A DNA stretch of 64,000 nt from JBDFMH01 sp047238125 (GTDB lineage: Bacteria; Pseudomonadota; Alphaproteobacteria; Sphingomonadales; Sphingomonadaceae): NCBI RefSeq assembly GCF_047238125.1, contig NZ_JBDFMH010000001.1, positions 1,922,001 to 1,986,000 of the forward strand, read 5' to 3'. The notes beneath the pieces are model-generated. The model had not been told where the DNA came from. It ran no database searches and was given only the letters and a program-made list of their open reading frames with translations. A program made the translations under genes and the position numbers. Positions 25,277 through 33,802 of this stretch are shown in pieces; position 1 is the stretch's first letter, and the number at the start of each line of letters is the position of its first letter.

Positions 25277-25948
25277 ATGTGGCAGCTCTACCAATTCCCG
25301 CTTTGTCCCTTTTCGCGCAAGGTACGCCTGCTGCTGGGTGAAAAGGGGATCGGCTACGAGCTGATCCGCGAATCGCCGTGGGTGCCACGTGACGAGTTCG
25401 TCGACATGAACCCGGCGGGACAGACCCCGGTGATGGTCGATCAGTCAGGTACGGTGCTGATCGACAGCCAGGCGATCTGCGAATATTTCGAGGAGACTGT
25501 CGAACAGTCGCCGTTGATCACCGGTACCGCCGCCAACCGCGCCGAGATCCGCCGGCTCGTCGCCTGGTTCGATGGCCGCGTGAACCAGGAGGTCGTGGCG
25601 CCGCTGATGCACGAGCGGCTGCTCAAGCGCATCGCGTGGCGGGCATCGCCCGATGCCAAGATGCTGCGCGAAGCGATGAAGGCGGCCGATGCGCATCTCG
25701 ATTATGTCGATTGGCTGCTCGATCACCGCAACTGGATCGGCGGCGCGGTGTTAAGCCTGGCCGATCTCGCAGCGGCGGCGCAGATCTCGGTCGCGGATTA
25801 TCTGGGCGGGATCGATTGGCGCGGGCATGAGCGCACCAAGAACTGGTATCGCGGCATGAAGTCGCGGCCCAGCCTGCGGCCGCTGCTGGCGGAGCGGATG
25901 GAGATCGTCTCTCCGCATGCGGATTACGAGACGCCGGACTTCGATTGA
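25277..25948 (+). CDS. Glutathione S-transferase family protein
   Basis: A 223-residue GST-fold protein. The N-terminal thioredoxin-like domain has FPLCPFSRKVRLLL (candidate active Cys or Ser at about 10-13), the cis-Pro strand GQTPVMVD and DSQAICEYFEE, which binds the glutathione glutamyl end. The helical C-terminal domain runs from about 90. Substrate is not predictable. The gap to the previous gene is 62 nt with no clear promoter. Confidence 0.87.
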   Translation: MWQLYQFPLCPFSRKVRLLLGEKGIGYELIRESPWVPRDEFVDMNPAGQTPVMVDQSGTVLIDSQAICEYFEETVEQSPLITGTAANRAEIRRLVAWFDGRVNQEVVAPLMHERLLKRIAWRASPDAKMLREAMKAADAHLDYVDWLLDHRNWIGGAVLSLADLAAAAQISVADYLGGIDWRGHERTKNWYRGMKSRPSLRPLLAERMEIVSPHADYETPDFD

Positions 25949-25961
25949 TCGGAAGCGGACG

Positions 25962-25997
25962 AAAAAAATCGCCGCCGTCCCGGGGGACGGCGGCGAT
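25962..25997 (-). terminator. Rho-independent terminator of the PEP-CTERM gene
   Basis: On the minus strand a 13-bp perfect stem (25968-25980 with 25985-25997, loop of four) is followed by a T run given by the A tract at 25962-25968. It is 14 nt after the stop of the PEP-CTERM gene. It also lies downstream of the convergent GST gene but lacks a T run in that direction. Confidence 0.85.
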
Positions 25998-26011
25998 CCA
26001 TTCACCTGAAA

Positions 26012-26632
26012 TCAGGCGAACTTGACAGTCGTCGCAGCGCGGCGGCGACGCAGGCTGGCGCCGGCAACGCCGAAGCCGCCGATCATCAGCGCCCAGCTCG
26101 CCGGCTCCGGCACGGCGGCCGTCGTCACGTCGAAGCGGAAGTTGCCCGCATAGTCATTGCCGTTGCCGCCCGGCACCGCGACGTTCGGGCTAACCGAATC
26201 GCCCAGCGTGCGCGTGAACGAGAACTCGATCAGCGAATAGGTGGTGTTGCCCACGGTCGTGCTGCTGCCGCCCACGAAGCTGTTGGTCAGCGGCGTGTAG
26301 TCACCGGTGATCGTCGCGCCGTCGTCGAAGTTCAGCGTCAGCGTGTAGATCGCGTCCGAGTTGATCGTCTCACCCGGACGGAAGCCCTCGCCGGCGAGCA
26401 GCACGCGGTTGATGCCCTCGGCCGGGGTGTAATTGATCGCCTCGTCGTTCGGGTTGAGGAAATCGCCCAGGCCCGGCGTCTGCAGGAACAGCGTGTAGTT
26501 GCCGGTGTCCCGCGTCGTCCAGATGGTGCCCGACGGGCCCGTCACGTCCGCGCTGATAAGGTTTGCGGCGTTCGCACCGGTGGCGGTGGCAAGCGCCATC
26601 GCGGCGGTGGCGAACAAATGCGTCATCTTCAT
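26012..26632 (-). CDS. PEPxxWA-CTERM sorting-domain exported protein
   Basis: A 206-residue protein with a signal peptide (about 1-22, ANA-A) and a Thr/Asn/Gly-rich beta-type body. The C-terminal sorting signal is PEPASWALMIGGFG, a short hydrophobic run and RRRR. Such tails are processed by exosortase/archaeosortase-type enzymes and the proteins go to the outer surface or matrix. No sortase gene is in this window. GGGAG before the ATG and a terminator of its own indicate a single-gene unit. Confidence 0.9.
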   Translation of the reverse strand: MKMTHLFATAAMALATATGANAANLISADVTGPSGTIWTTRDTGNYTLFLQTPGLGDFLNPNDEAINYTPAEGINRVLLAGEGFRPGETINSDAIYTLTLNFDDGATITGDYTPLTNSFVGGSSTTVGNTTYSLIEFSFTRTLGDSVSPNVAVPGGNGNDYAGNFRFDVTTAAVPEPASWALMIGGFGVAGASLRRRRAATTVKFA

Positions 26633-26752
26633 AGATACGTCTCCCTGATCTAACGGCCCTGCGCTAGGTCACTCTGCAAACAAAGAAAATCGAAGAGAGG
26701 TCCAACCACGAAAAAAACTGTTCCAACTTGGGCCAGTTTCGAACGCGAGAAA

Positions 26753-26769
26753 TTCCCTAGTATCGGGAA
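26753..26769. promoter_or_regulatory. Inverted repeat upstream of the PEP-CTERM gene
   Basis: TTCCC (26753-26757), 7-nt spacer, GGGAA (26765-26769) lies about 120 nt before the PEP-CTERM start in a 179-nt gap. The gap is AT-rich compared with its surroundings and holds two GTTGGA-type direct repeats on the minus strand. An operator is possible; no promoter is convincing. Confidence 0.3.
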
Positions 26770-26811
26770 CCACTTGGGCGCTGCCCCCTCACCCCTCGTA
26801 AGACTGACGTC

Positions 26812-27141
26812 TCAGCAGGCGGGCAGCTTCAATGTTCGCATGTCGGCGCAGGGGCGCACCTGCACCGAACCGTCCGGGCCGATGAAGATACCGTAAGCCC
26901 CGCCCGGATTGCAGGTGGCGGTCCACATGACGAGGTTCTTGTATCGCCCCTTCAATGCGCCGGCATCGACCCGCTTGCAGCGCTGCCCGCTATCCAGCAC
27001 CGCGCGCCGCAGGACCGCGCGACGCTGGAGATCGGGCAGCTGCTGCAGCCGCTGGCTGAACGCGTTGCCGGCCTGCGCCGCGGCAGGCAATGGCAGTGCC
27101 ATCGCCGTTGCGATCGCCAGTACCAGCCTAAAGCGGTTCAT
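26812..27141 (-). CDS. Small exported protein of unknown function
   Basis: A 109-residue protein with a typical signal peptide (about 1-22, ending AAAQA). The mature part has four cysteines (in GQRCKRV, TATCNPG, VRPCADM and the last residue), probably two disulfides. It carries a GIFIGPDGSVQVR strand but no domain I recognise. Its ATG overlaps the ubiG stop by four bases, so it is probably translated with ubiG, yet it is exported while UbiG is cytoplasmic. Confidence 0.75.
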   Translation of the reverse strand: MNRFRLVLAIATAMALPLPAAAQAGNAFSQRLQQLPDLQRRAVLRRAVLDSGQRCKRVDAGALKGRYKNLVMWTATCNPGGAYGIFIGPDGSVQVRPCADMRTLKLPAC

Positions 27142-27884
27142 GCGCCTTCCTTTCCGGTCACGGTCATCAGATAATCCATTGCGAGATTGCCGGACAAGGC
27201 GAAGCCGCGCGTGGGATCCAGCATGATCCCGGTCACGTCCCGCACGCACAGCCCCGCCGCCTCGACCAACGCCGACAGTTCGTCCGGGGTCAGAAAGCGT
27301 CCCCAGTCGTGCGTACCCTTTGGGATCCCGCCCAGCGTCTCACCAACCGTGATCAGCGCCAGGCGGGACAGCGGCGTGCGGTTCGGCGTGGAAAGGATCA
27401 TCAGCCCGCCCGGGGCAAGCAACGCCGCCAGCGCACGCACGAAGGCCGCCGGATCGGCGACATGCTCGATCACTTCCAGGCAGGCGACCAGATCATAGCG
27501 CTCGCCGATCAGATCGGCGGCCTCGCCGTGTCGGTAATCGATCGTCAGGCCCTGTTCGGCGGCATGGGTGCGCGCCACTGCGATCGTTTCCGCGGCAGCA
27601 TCAACGCCGGTGACGTCCGCCCCCAGGCGTGCGAGCGGTTCGGCCAGCAGGCCCGCGCCACAGCCGACATCGATCGCGCGCCGGCCTGCCAGCGGCGCAA
27701 AGTCCTTCGCATCCGTGCTCCAGTGCCGGTCGATCGCTGCGCGAATATAGCGCAGCCGCACCGGATTGAGGCGGTGAAGCATGGCCGACGATCCCTTCGG
27801 ATCCCACCATTCAGCCGCCATGGCACCGAACCGGCGGGCTTCTTGGGGATCGATCGTTGCGTGTGCGGGGCTGCTTGCGTTCAT
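27138..27884 (-). CDS. ubiG: Ubiquinone biosynthesis O-methyltransferase UbiG
   Basis: Performs both O-methylations of ubiquinone synthesis, with SAM as donor. The 248-residue protein has AMAAEWWDPKG near the N-terminus, the SAM motif AIDVGCGAGLLAEPLARLG (69-87), LEVIEHV, and HDWGRFLTPDEL, all typical of UbiG. It is divergent from lysC with 90 nt between starts. Confidence 0.95.
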   Translation of the reverse strand: MNASSPAHATIDPQEARRFGAMAAEWWDPKGSSAMLHRLNPVRLRYIRAAIDRHWSTDAKDFAPLAGRRAIDVGCGAGLLAEPLARLGADVTGVDAAAETIAVARTHAAEQGLTIDYRHGEAADLIGERYDLVACLEVIEHVADPAAFVRALAALLAPGGLMILSTPNRTPLSRLALITVGETLGGIPKGTHDWGRFLTPDELSALVEAAGLCVRDVTGIMLDPTRGFALSGNLAMDYLMTVTGKEGA

Positions 27885-27974
27885 ATCGTGCCGCTCCTAT
27901 CAGGGCGCCGCCTCTCCCCCAACGGCTTTCATCGCCGGCGGGACAACCCTTGCATGGAAGAACGGCTCCCCGCG

Positions 27975-29243
27975 ATGGCCCGTATCGTCATGAAGTTCGG
28001 CGGCACCTCGATGGCCGGGATCGAGCGGATCCGCAGCGTGGCCGAGCGCGTGAAACGGGAAGTGGAGGACGGCAACCAGGTGGCCGTCGTGGTCTCGGCG
28101 ATGGCGGGCGAGACGGATCGCCTCGTCCAGTTCTGCCGCGAGGCGAGTTCACTCTACGACCCCCGCGAATATGATGTCGTCGTCGCGTCCGGCGAACAGG
28201 TGACGAGCGGGCTGCTGGCGATCGTACTGCAATCGATGGGGGTCAAGGCGCGCAGCTGGATGGGCTGGCAGCTGCCGATCCGCACGTCCGATGCGCACGC
28301 CTCGGCCCGGATCGCGGATATCGACACGACAGCGCTGAATGCCGCGCTTTCGACCGGCGAAGTAGCCGTGATTCCGGGTTTCCAGGGCCTGGCGGTGGGA
28401 GAACGGGTAACGACGCTGGGCCGCGGCGGATCGGATACGTCGGCGGTCGCGATGGCGGCAGCGATGAAGGCGGATCGCTGCGACATCTACACCGATGTCG
28501 ACGGCGTCTACACCACCGATCCGCGGATCGTGCCGCGCGCGCGCAAGCTCAGCAAGATCACCTATGAAGAGATGCTGGAACTCGCCTCCGTCGGCGCGAA
28601 AGTGCTGCAGACCCGGTCGGTGGGGCTAGCGATGAAGGAGAAGGTGCGCGTGCGCGTGCTTTCCTCGTTCGACGATGCGCGCAATGACGATGGCCACCGC
28701 GGCACGCTGATCGTGGGGGACGACGAGATCGAAGAGGGACTGATGGAACGCCAGCTGATCACCGGGATCGCGCATGACAAGAATGAGGCGAAGGTCACGC
28801 TGATCGCGGTGCCCGATCGCCCCGGCGCGGTCGCCAACATCTTCACGCCGCTGGCGGAGGCCAGCATCAATGTCGACATGATCGTGCAGAATGTCGCCCA
28901 TTCCAGCGGCTCGACCGACGTGACCTTCACCGTGCCGAAGGCGGAGCTTGCCCGCGCGCTGGACGTGCTGGAAAAGGCGCGCAGCGTGATCGGGCACGAA
29001 AATGTCGTTCACGACACTGCCGTCACCAAGATTTCCGTGGTCGGCGTCGGCATGCGCAGCCATGCCGGTGTCGCAGCGCAGATGTTCAAGAGCCTCGCTG
29101 ACCGCGGCATCAACATCCTCGCGATCACCACGTCGGAGATCAAGGTCAGCGTCCTGATCCACGAGGATTATACCGAGCTTGCGGTGCGCGTGCTGCATAC
29201 CGCCTACGGACTGGACGCCGACGAGGAAAGCACCGCCGGCTGA
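27975..29243 (+). CDS. lysC: Aspartate kinase
   Basis: Phosphorylates aspartate, the entry to lysine, methionine, threonine and diaminopimelate; the last feeds the cell-wall genes at the end of the window. The 422-residue protein has KFGGTS (7-12), the aspartate-binding LGRGGSDTSAVA, and two C-terminal ACT domains for feedback (from about 270). The start at 27975 (MARIVMKFGG) is the usual family start; an in-frame ATG at 27954 adds seven residues and cannot be ruled out. Confidence 0.95.
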   Translation: MARIVMKFGGTSMAGIERIRSVAERVKREVEDGNQVAVVVSAMAGETDRLVQFCREASSLYDPREYDVVVASGEQVTSGLLAIVLQSMGVKARSWMGWQLPIRTSDAHASARIADIDTTALNAALSTGEVAVIPGFQGLAVGERVTTLGRGGSDTSAVAMAAAMKADRCDIYTDVDGVYTTDPRIVPRARKLSKITYEEMLELASVGAKVLQTRSVGLAMKEKVRVRVLSSFDDARNDDGHRGTLIVGDDEIEEGLMERQLITGIAHDKNEAKVTLIAVPDRPGAVANIFTPLAEASINVDMIVQNVAHSSGSTDVTFTVPKAELARALDVLEKARSVIGHENVVHDTAVTKISVVGVGMRSHAGVAAQMFKSLADRGINILAITTSEIKVSVLIHEDYTELAVRVLHTAYGLDADEESTAG

Positions 29244-29258
29244 AGTCGGGCGGCGCGG

Positions 29259-31349
29259 CTACATCCGCTCCGCATTGGCGATCGCGTCGGCGGCGCGCAG
29301 CGCAGCCAGAATCCGCTCGATATGCGCGCGATCGCGCACCTCGATCATCACGTGATTTGTGTGGAAGCTGGCATCGCGGTGATAGAGCGCGAGGTTGACG
29401 ATATTGGCCTGCTGCTGGCCCAGGATCGTCGCCATCACGCCCAGTGATCCGGGCTCGTTGCGCACGATCACGGACAGCCGCGCGACGCCGCCATCGGCCT
29501 TGTCGCCCCAGCCCAGATCCACCCAATCCGCATCGACGCCGTCGGCCAGCTCGGGGCATTCGATCGAATGCACCTCCACCGCCTCGTCCGGTCGGCGCAG
29601 GCCGACGATACGATCGCCGGGCACCGGGCTGCAGCAGGTGGCGAGCTTGAACGCGACCCCGGGCGTCAATCCCTTGATCGAGATCGCCTCGCGCTGCGGC
29701 GGCACCGGCAGCGCGACATCGGCGCCGCCGGCCCCGGGCATCAGCGCTTCCATCACCTGCTCGTCGGTCAGCTGGCGCTTGGCGATCGCCTGCATCAGCG
29801 TATCGGCATCGGGAAGGTTGAGCCGCTTCAGCGCGTTGCCCAGCGCTTCCTGGCCAAGCTGGGCCGGCAGCCGGCGCACGATCTCGTCATAGAATTTGCG
29901 GCCCAGCGCGATCGTCTCGTCGCGTTCCTTGTGGCGCACGAAGCGGCGGATCGCAGCGCGCGCCTTGCCGGTCGTCACGAAGTTCAGCCAGCCCGGTTCC
30001 GGCTCCTGGTTCTTAGATCGCAGGATCTGAACCTGATCGCCATTCTCGATCGCGCTGCGCAGCGGCACCACCCGGCCGTTCACTTTCGCGCCCACCGTCT
30101 GGTCGCCGAGATCGGTGTGGACCGCATAGGCGAAATCGACTGCGGTCGCGCCCTTGGGCAGCTGGATCAGCTCGCCGGTCGGGGTGAAGGCGAAAATGCG
30201 ATCCTGATACATCGCCATGCGCGTGTGCTCGAGAATCTCCTCCGGACTGTCCGCATGATCAAGGATCTCGACCAGATCGCGGATCCAGCTGACCTGCGTG
30301 TCGGGACGGGGCTGGCTCTGCTTGTACGCCCAGTGCGCGGCCAGCCCGAATTCTGCCTGGGCATGCATCTCGCGGCTGCGGATCTGGATTTCGATCCGCG
30401 CGGTCTCGTTGTGAATCACCGAGGTATGCAGCGATCGATAGCCATTGCGCTTCGGCGTCGAGATATAATCCTTGAAGCGGTTGGGCACCATCGGCCAGCG
30501 CTCGTGGATGATGCCCAGCGCCCGGTAGCACTGTTCGGTATCGGGCACGATCACGCGGAACGCCATGATGTCGGATAGCTGCTCGAAGCTGATGTGGCGC
30601 TCGGCCATCTTGCGCCAGATCGAATAGGGATGCTTCTCGCGGCCCAGTACCTCGGCCTCGACCCCGCGCCGGGCCAGCAGCGCGCGGACCCCGGCGGAGA
30701 TGCGCGCGATATGATCGCCTTCGCCGGCATGGAGCTGCTCCAGTCGGCGCGAGATCGACTCGAAGGCCTCGGGCTCGAGCTCGCGGAACGCCAGGCTCTG
30801 CATCTCCTTCATGAACTCGTACATGCCGATCCGCTCGGCCAACGGGGCGTAGATATCCATCGTCTCGCGCGCGATGCGGCGGCGCTTCTCTTCGGACTTG
30901 ATGTGGTGGAGCGTGCGCATGTTGTGCAGCCGATCCGCCAGCTTGACCAGCAGCACGCGGATATCGTCCGACATCGCCAGCAGAAACTTGCGCAGGTTCT
31001 CGGCGGCGCGCTCATTCTCGGTCTGCGCTTCGATCTTCGATAGCTTGGTGACCCCGTCGACCAGGCGCGCAACGCTGCTGCCGAACATCCGCTCGATCTG
31101 CTCGGGCGTAGCGACGGTATCCTCGATCGTGTCGTGCAGGATTGCGGTCGCGATCGTCTCGTCGTCCAGCCGCAGATCGGTCAGGATGCCGGCGACTTCG
31201 ATCGGGTGGCTGAAATAGGGATCACCAGACGCCCGCTTCTGGCTGCCATGTGCCTGCATCGAGAAGACGTAGGCGCGATTGATCAGCGCCTCGTCGGCGG
31301 TCGGATCGTAGCTCAGCACCCGATCGACAAGTTCATATTGTCTCAGCAC
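29259..31349 (-). CDS. Bifunctional (p)ppGpp synthetase/hydrolase (RelA/SpoT homologue)
   Basis: Makes and degrades the stringent-response alarmone. The 696-residue protein has an intact HD hydrolase domain (His72-Asp73 in ILHDTIED; FSHP before it), a synthetase domain with RFKDYISTPKRNGYRSLHT (the RxKD version typical of bifunctional Rel enzymes), a TGS domain (about 390-450) and a C-terminal ACT domain. Both activities therefore look intact. I chose GTG 31349 (VLRQYELVDRVL) because it matches the family N-terminus. A TTG at 31385 is in frame. No clear ribosome-binding site was seen for either. Confidence 0.94.
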   Translation of the reverse strand: MLRQYELVDRVLSYDPTADEALINRAYVFSMQAHGSQKRASGDPYFSHPIEVAGILTDLRLDDETIATAILHDTIEDTVATPEQIERMFGSSVARLVDGVTKLSKIEAQTENERAAENLRKFLLAMSDDIRVLLVKLADRLHNMRTLHHIKSEEKRRRIARETMDIYAPLAERIGMYEFMKEMQSLAFRELEPEAFESISRRLEQLHAGEGDHIARISAGVRALLARRGVEAEVLGREKHPYSIWRKMAERHISFEQLSDIMAFRVIVPDTEQCYRALGIIHERWPMVPNRFKDYISTPKRNGYRSLHTSVIHNETARIEIQIRSREMHAQAEFGLAAHWAYKQSQPRPDTQVSWIRDLVEILDHADSPEEILEHTRMAMYQDRIFAFTPTGELIQLPKGATAVDFAYAVHTDLGDQTVGAKVNGRVVPLRSAIENGDQVQILRSKNQEPEPGWLNFVTTGKARAAIRRFVRHKERDETIALGRKFYDEIVRRLPAQLGQEALGNALKRLNLPDADTLMQAIAKRQLTDEQVMEALMPGAGGADVALPVPPQREAISIKGLTPGVAFKLATCCSPVPGDRIVGLRRPDEAVEVHSIECPELADGVDADWVDLGWGDKADGGVARLSVIVRNEPGSLGVMATILGQQQANIVNLALYHRDASFHTNHVMIEVRDRAHIERILAALRAADAIANAERM

Positions 31350-31421
31350 GCGCCGATGATGTGGCGAGCCGGGGCCGCGATGCAAGGAAAAGCAACCGAC
31401 GGCCCTGCCCGCAGGCCGCCA

Positions 31422-31712
31422 TCACTGCGCGGCGGTGTTGCACTTTTCGAGTTCGTCCGCGCCGAAGCTGCGCGCATCGGCGCTGAACGCGGTCACCCGC
31501 CCCAGCTTGCGCGCCACCGCCCGACAGACATTAGCATCGGAGGTGGTGCCGTTGAGCGGGGCCACGCAGGCTTCGCCCGAACATGACCAAATCAGATCGC
31601 GCACGACCTGACGGTTTACCGTCGGCGCCGCCAGCGCGACCCGGTACATCGGAGCTGCGACGGCGGGTGTCGCGACCGCAGCGGCCAGGACCGGAAGGAT
31701 GAAACGGACCAT
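31422..31712 (-). CDS. CC_3452-like small exported protein
   Basis: A 96-residue protein with a signal peptide (about 1-22). Its pattern is VVRDLIWSCSGEACVAP, then VCRAVARKLGRVTAFSADARSFGADELEKCN, with four cysteines. I recognise this as the CC_3452-type family found in sphingomonads and Caulobacter; function unknown. GGGAG lies nine bases before the ATG at 31712. The gap to the divergent HxlR gene carries an inverted repeat. Confidence 0.75.
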   Translation of the reverse strand: MVRFILPVLAAAVATPAVAAPMYRVALAAPTVNRQVVRDLIWSCSGEACVAPLNGTTSDANVCRAVARKLGRVTAFSADARSFGADELEKCNTAAQ

Positions 31713-31759
31713 GACGATCAACTCCCAAAGATTGGTTGCGATCGAAAACTTATCTCACT

Positions 31760-31778
31760 AAGTTGCGTTCTGCAACTT
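31760..31778. promoter_or_regulatory. Candidate HxlR operator
   Basis: AAGTTGC (31760-31766), GTTCT, GCAACTT (31772-31778) is a perfect 7-bp inverted repeat midway in the gap between the CC_3452-like gene and the HxlR-type regulator. Divergent regulators often bind such sites, so autoregulation and control of the neighbour are reasonable guesses. Confidence 0.45.
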
Positions 31779-31794
31779 TTATCGACCTGCGCTT

Positions 31795-31810
31795 TTGCAT
31801 CGTTGCATCG
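31795..31810. repeat. Tandem 8-bp direct repeat
   Basis: TTGCATCG occurs twice without spacer, directly before AAAGGAATAG, the ribosome-binding region of the HxlR-type gene. It may be part of the control region or chance. Confidence 0.35.
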
Positions 31811-31829
31811 AAAGGAATAGCATCCCCCC

Positions 31830-32339
31830 GTGATCCCGGTTTCCGATCCCCTGAAGCGCGCCGCGCTGAATTGCAGCCTGCCGGAAGCGGTGGAGGCGAT
31901 CGGCGAGCGCTGGTCGTTCCTGATCCTGCGCGGCGCGTTCAACGGGCTCAGCCATTTCGAGCAGTTCCAGTCCACGCTCGGTATCGCTCGCAACATCCTA
32001 GCAAGCCGGCTCCACAAGCTGACCGAGAACGGCATCATGGAAAGGGTGCCCTGTACCGACGACCGCCGCCGCGTCGTCTATCGCCTGACCGACAAGGGCG
32101 AGGCGCTGCTGCCGACGCTGATCGCCTTGCGCCAATGGGGTGAGCGCTGGGGCAGCAGCGGTCCTGCCAATCCAGTGCTTGTCGATGCGCGCGACATGCA
32201 GCCGGTCGCCGAAATCCGCGTGCGCGCCGCCGATGGCCGCCCGCTCGATCTCCACGATCTGCGCTGGCGCGACCGGGCCCGGCTCGATGGGCACGAAGAC
32301 AAGGAGCCAGGGGAACGCAAGGTTCCTGCCGAAGGCTAG
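31830..32339 (+). CDS. HxlR-family winged-helix transcriptional regulator
   Basis: A 169-residue protein with the HxlR fold in residues 10-105: the Cys-containing start NCSLPEAVEAIGERWSF, recognition region IARNILASRLHKL, and wing RRRVVYRLTDKG. Family members often sense electrophiles or redox state through a conserved early cysteine, here Cys15. About 60 C-terminal residues are extra. The start is GTG at 31830. Its stop codon TAG shares the palindrome CTAG (32336-32339) with the stop of the convergent gene. Confidence 0.88.
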   Translation: MIPVSDPLKRAALNCSLPEAVEAIGERWSFLILRGAFNGLSHFEQFQSTLGIARNILASRLHKLTENGIMERVPCTDDRRRVVYRLTDKGEALLPTLIALRQWGERWGSSGPANPVLVDARDMQPVAEIRVRAADGRPLDLHDLRWRDRARLDGHEDKEPGERKVPAEG

Positions 32340-33661
32340 TCCCAATTCCGCGCCATCGGATCGCACCAAGCCAGCAGCTTGTCGATCTTCCGGCCGTCCA
32401 TGTCGACCACCTCGAACCGCCAATTCTCGTAGCGGAACCGCTCACCGGTGGTTGGCAGCTTCTTCAAGACCGAGAGCGCCAGGCCTGCCACGGTTGCGAA
32501 ATCGCGGTCTTCCGGCAGGTCGATCCCGAGCCGATCCGCCAGTGTGTCGGCGGCCAGCCAGCCGGAGACCAGGAAGCTGCCATCCTCGCGCTCCACCAGT
32601 GGCGGATCATGCTCGTCGCCGACGTCCGACGCGAATTCGCCGGCGATCGCCGCCAGCAGATCGGCCGGGGCGACCAGCCCTTCGAAATGACCATATTCGT
32701 CATGGACCAGCGCCAGCGGCACATCCGCTGCCCTGAGCGCGCCCAGCGCGTCCATCGCATCCATCTGATCGGGCAGCACGGGAGCGGTCCGCATCAGCGC
32801 CGCCAGGTCGAGCGGCCGCCCATCGATCAATGCGGTCACCACATCGCGCGCCTGGATCACGCCGATGATGTCGTCGACCGATCCGTTGGCCACCGGCATC
32901 CGACTGTGCGGCATCGCCGCCATTCGCGCGCGCAGCGTGGCGGGATCGGCGGACGCGTCGATCCATTCCACTTCGGTCCGCGGGGTCATCACTTCGCGTA
33001 CCGGCCGATCCGCCAACCGCACCACGCCGGAGATGATCGCCCGTTCGCTTTCCTCGATCACACCTGCGCTCGACGCCTCAGCGACGATCAGGTGCAGTTC
33101 CTCCGCAGTGACATGCGTTTCCGATTCGCGATCGAGGCCCATGACGCGGAAGATGCCGGCGCTGGTGCGGTCGAGCACCCAGATCACCGGCGCTGCGATC
33201 CGCGACAGCCACAGCATCGGCAACGCCACGATCGACGCGATCGGTTCCGGATCGCGCAGCGCGAACTGCTTGGGTACCAGCTCGCCGGCGATCACCTGCA
33301 CATAGGTGGTAAGCAGGATGACGAGGCCGAACCCGACTTCTTCCGCACTTGAGGCGGGAAGACCCAGCATCACCAGCCGATCGCCGACCGGCCCGCCCAG
33401 GCTGGCGCCCGAATAGGCGCCCGCGAGGATGCCGATCAGCGTGATGCCCACCTGCACCGTGGACAGAAACTTGCCGGGATCGTTGGCAAGCGCGATCGCC
33501 GCGCGCGCGCCGCTCTTGCCGGCACGTGCCATCGCTTCCAGCCGCGGCTTGCGCGCGGAGACGATCGCCAGTTCGGACATCGCGAACACGCCATTTAGCG
33601 CGATCAGCGCCAAGATGATCAGGCAGTCGATCCACGGGAAGGGGGAGAGCGTCGCGGGCAT
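32336..33661 (-). CDS. CorC/HlyC-type membrane protein (CNNM + CBS pair)
   Basis: A 441-residue inner membrane protein of the so-called hemolysin family: CNNM transmembrane domain (1-190, ALIALNGVFAMSELAIVSAR at the start), two CBS domains (about 210-330) and a C-terminal CorC_HlyC domain (about 350-435). Relatives are linked to magnesium/cobalt efflux; hemolysin is a historical label. It ends on the shared CTAG with the HxlR-type gene and is divergent from the OmpA lipoprotein. Confidence 0.9.
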   Translation of the reverse strand: MPATLSPFPWIDCLIILALIALNGVFAMSELAIVSARKPRLEAMARAGKSGARAAIALANDPGKFLSTVQVGITLIGILAGAYSGASLGGPVGDRLVMLGLPASSAEEVGFGLVILLTTYVQVIAGELVPKQFALRDPEPIASIVALPMLWLSRIAAPVIWVLDRTSAGIFRVMGLDRESETHVTAEELHLIVAEASSAGVIEESERAIISGVVRLADRPVREVMTPRTEVEWIDASADPATLRARMAAMPHSRMPVANGSVDDIIGVIQARDVVTALIDGRPLDLAALMRTAPVLPDQMDAMDALGALRAADVPLALVHDEYGHFEGLVAPADLLAAIAGEFASDVGDEHDPPLVEREDGSFLVSGWLAADTLADRLGIDLPEDRDFATVAGLALSVLKKLPTTGERFRYENWRFEVVDMDGRKIDKLLAWCDPMARNWD

Positions 33662-33802
33662 GGCGCGATCCGTCTTTGTACGGTTTCACCACGATCCACA
33701 ACCGTCGCCGTCATTCGCCAGTCAACACGGATACGGAACAGTTCGACCGAAGGGCGGTTCACCGGGTCCATAGTCAGGGTCGATCAGAAGGGAAGTTCCA
33801 GC

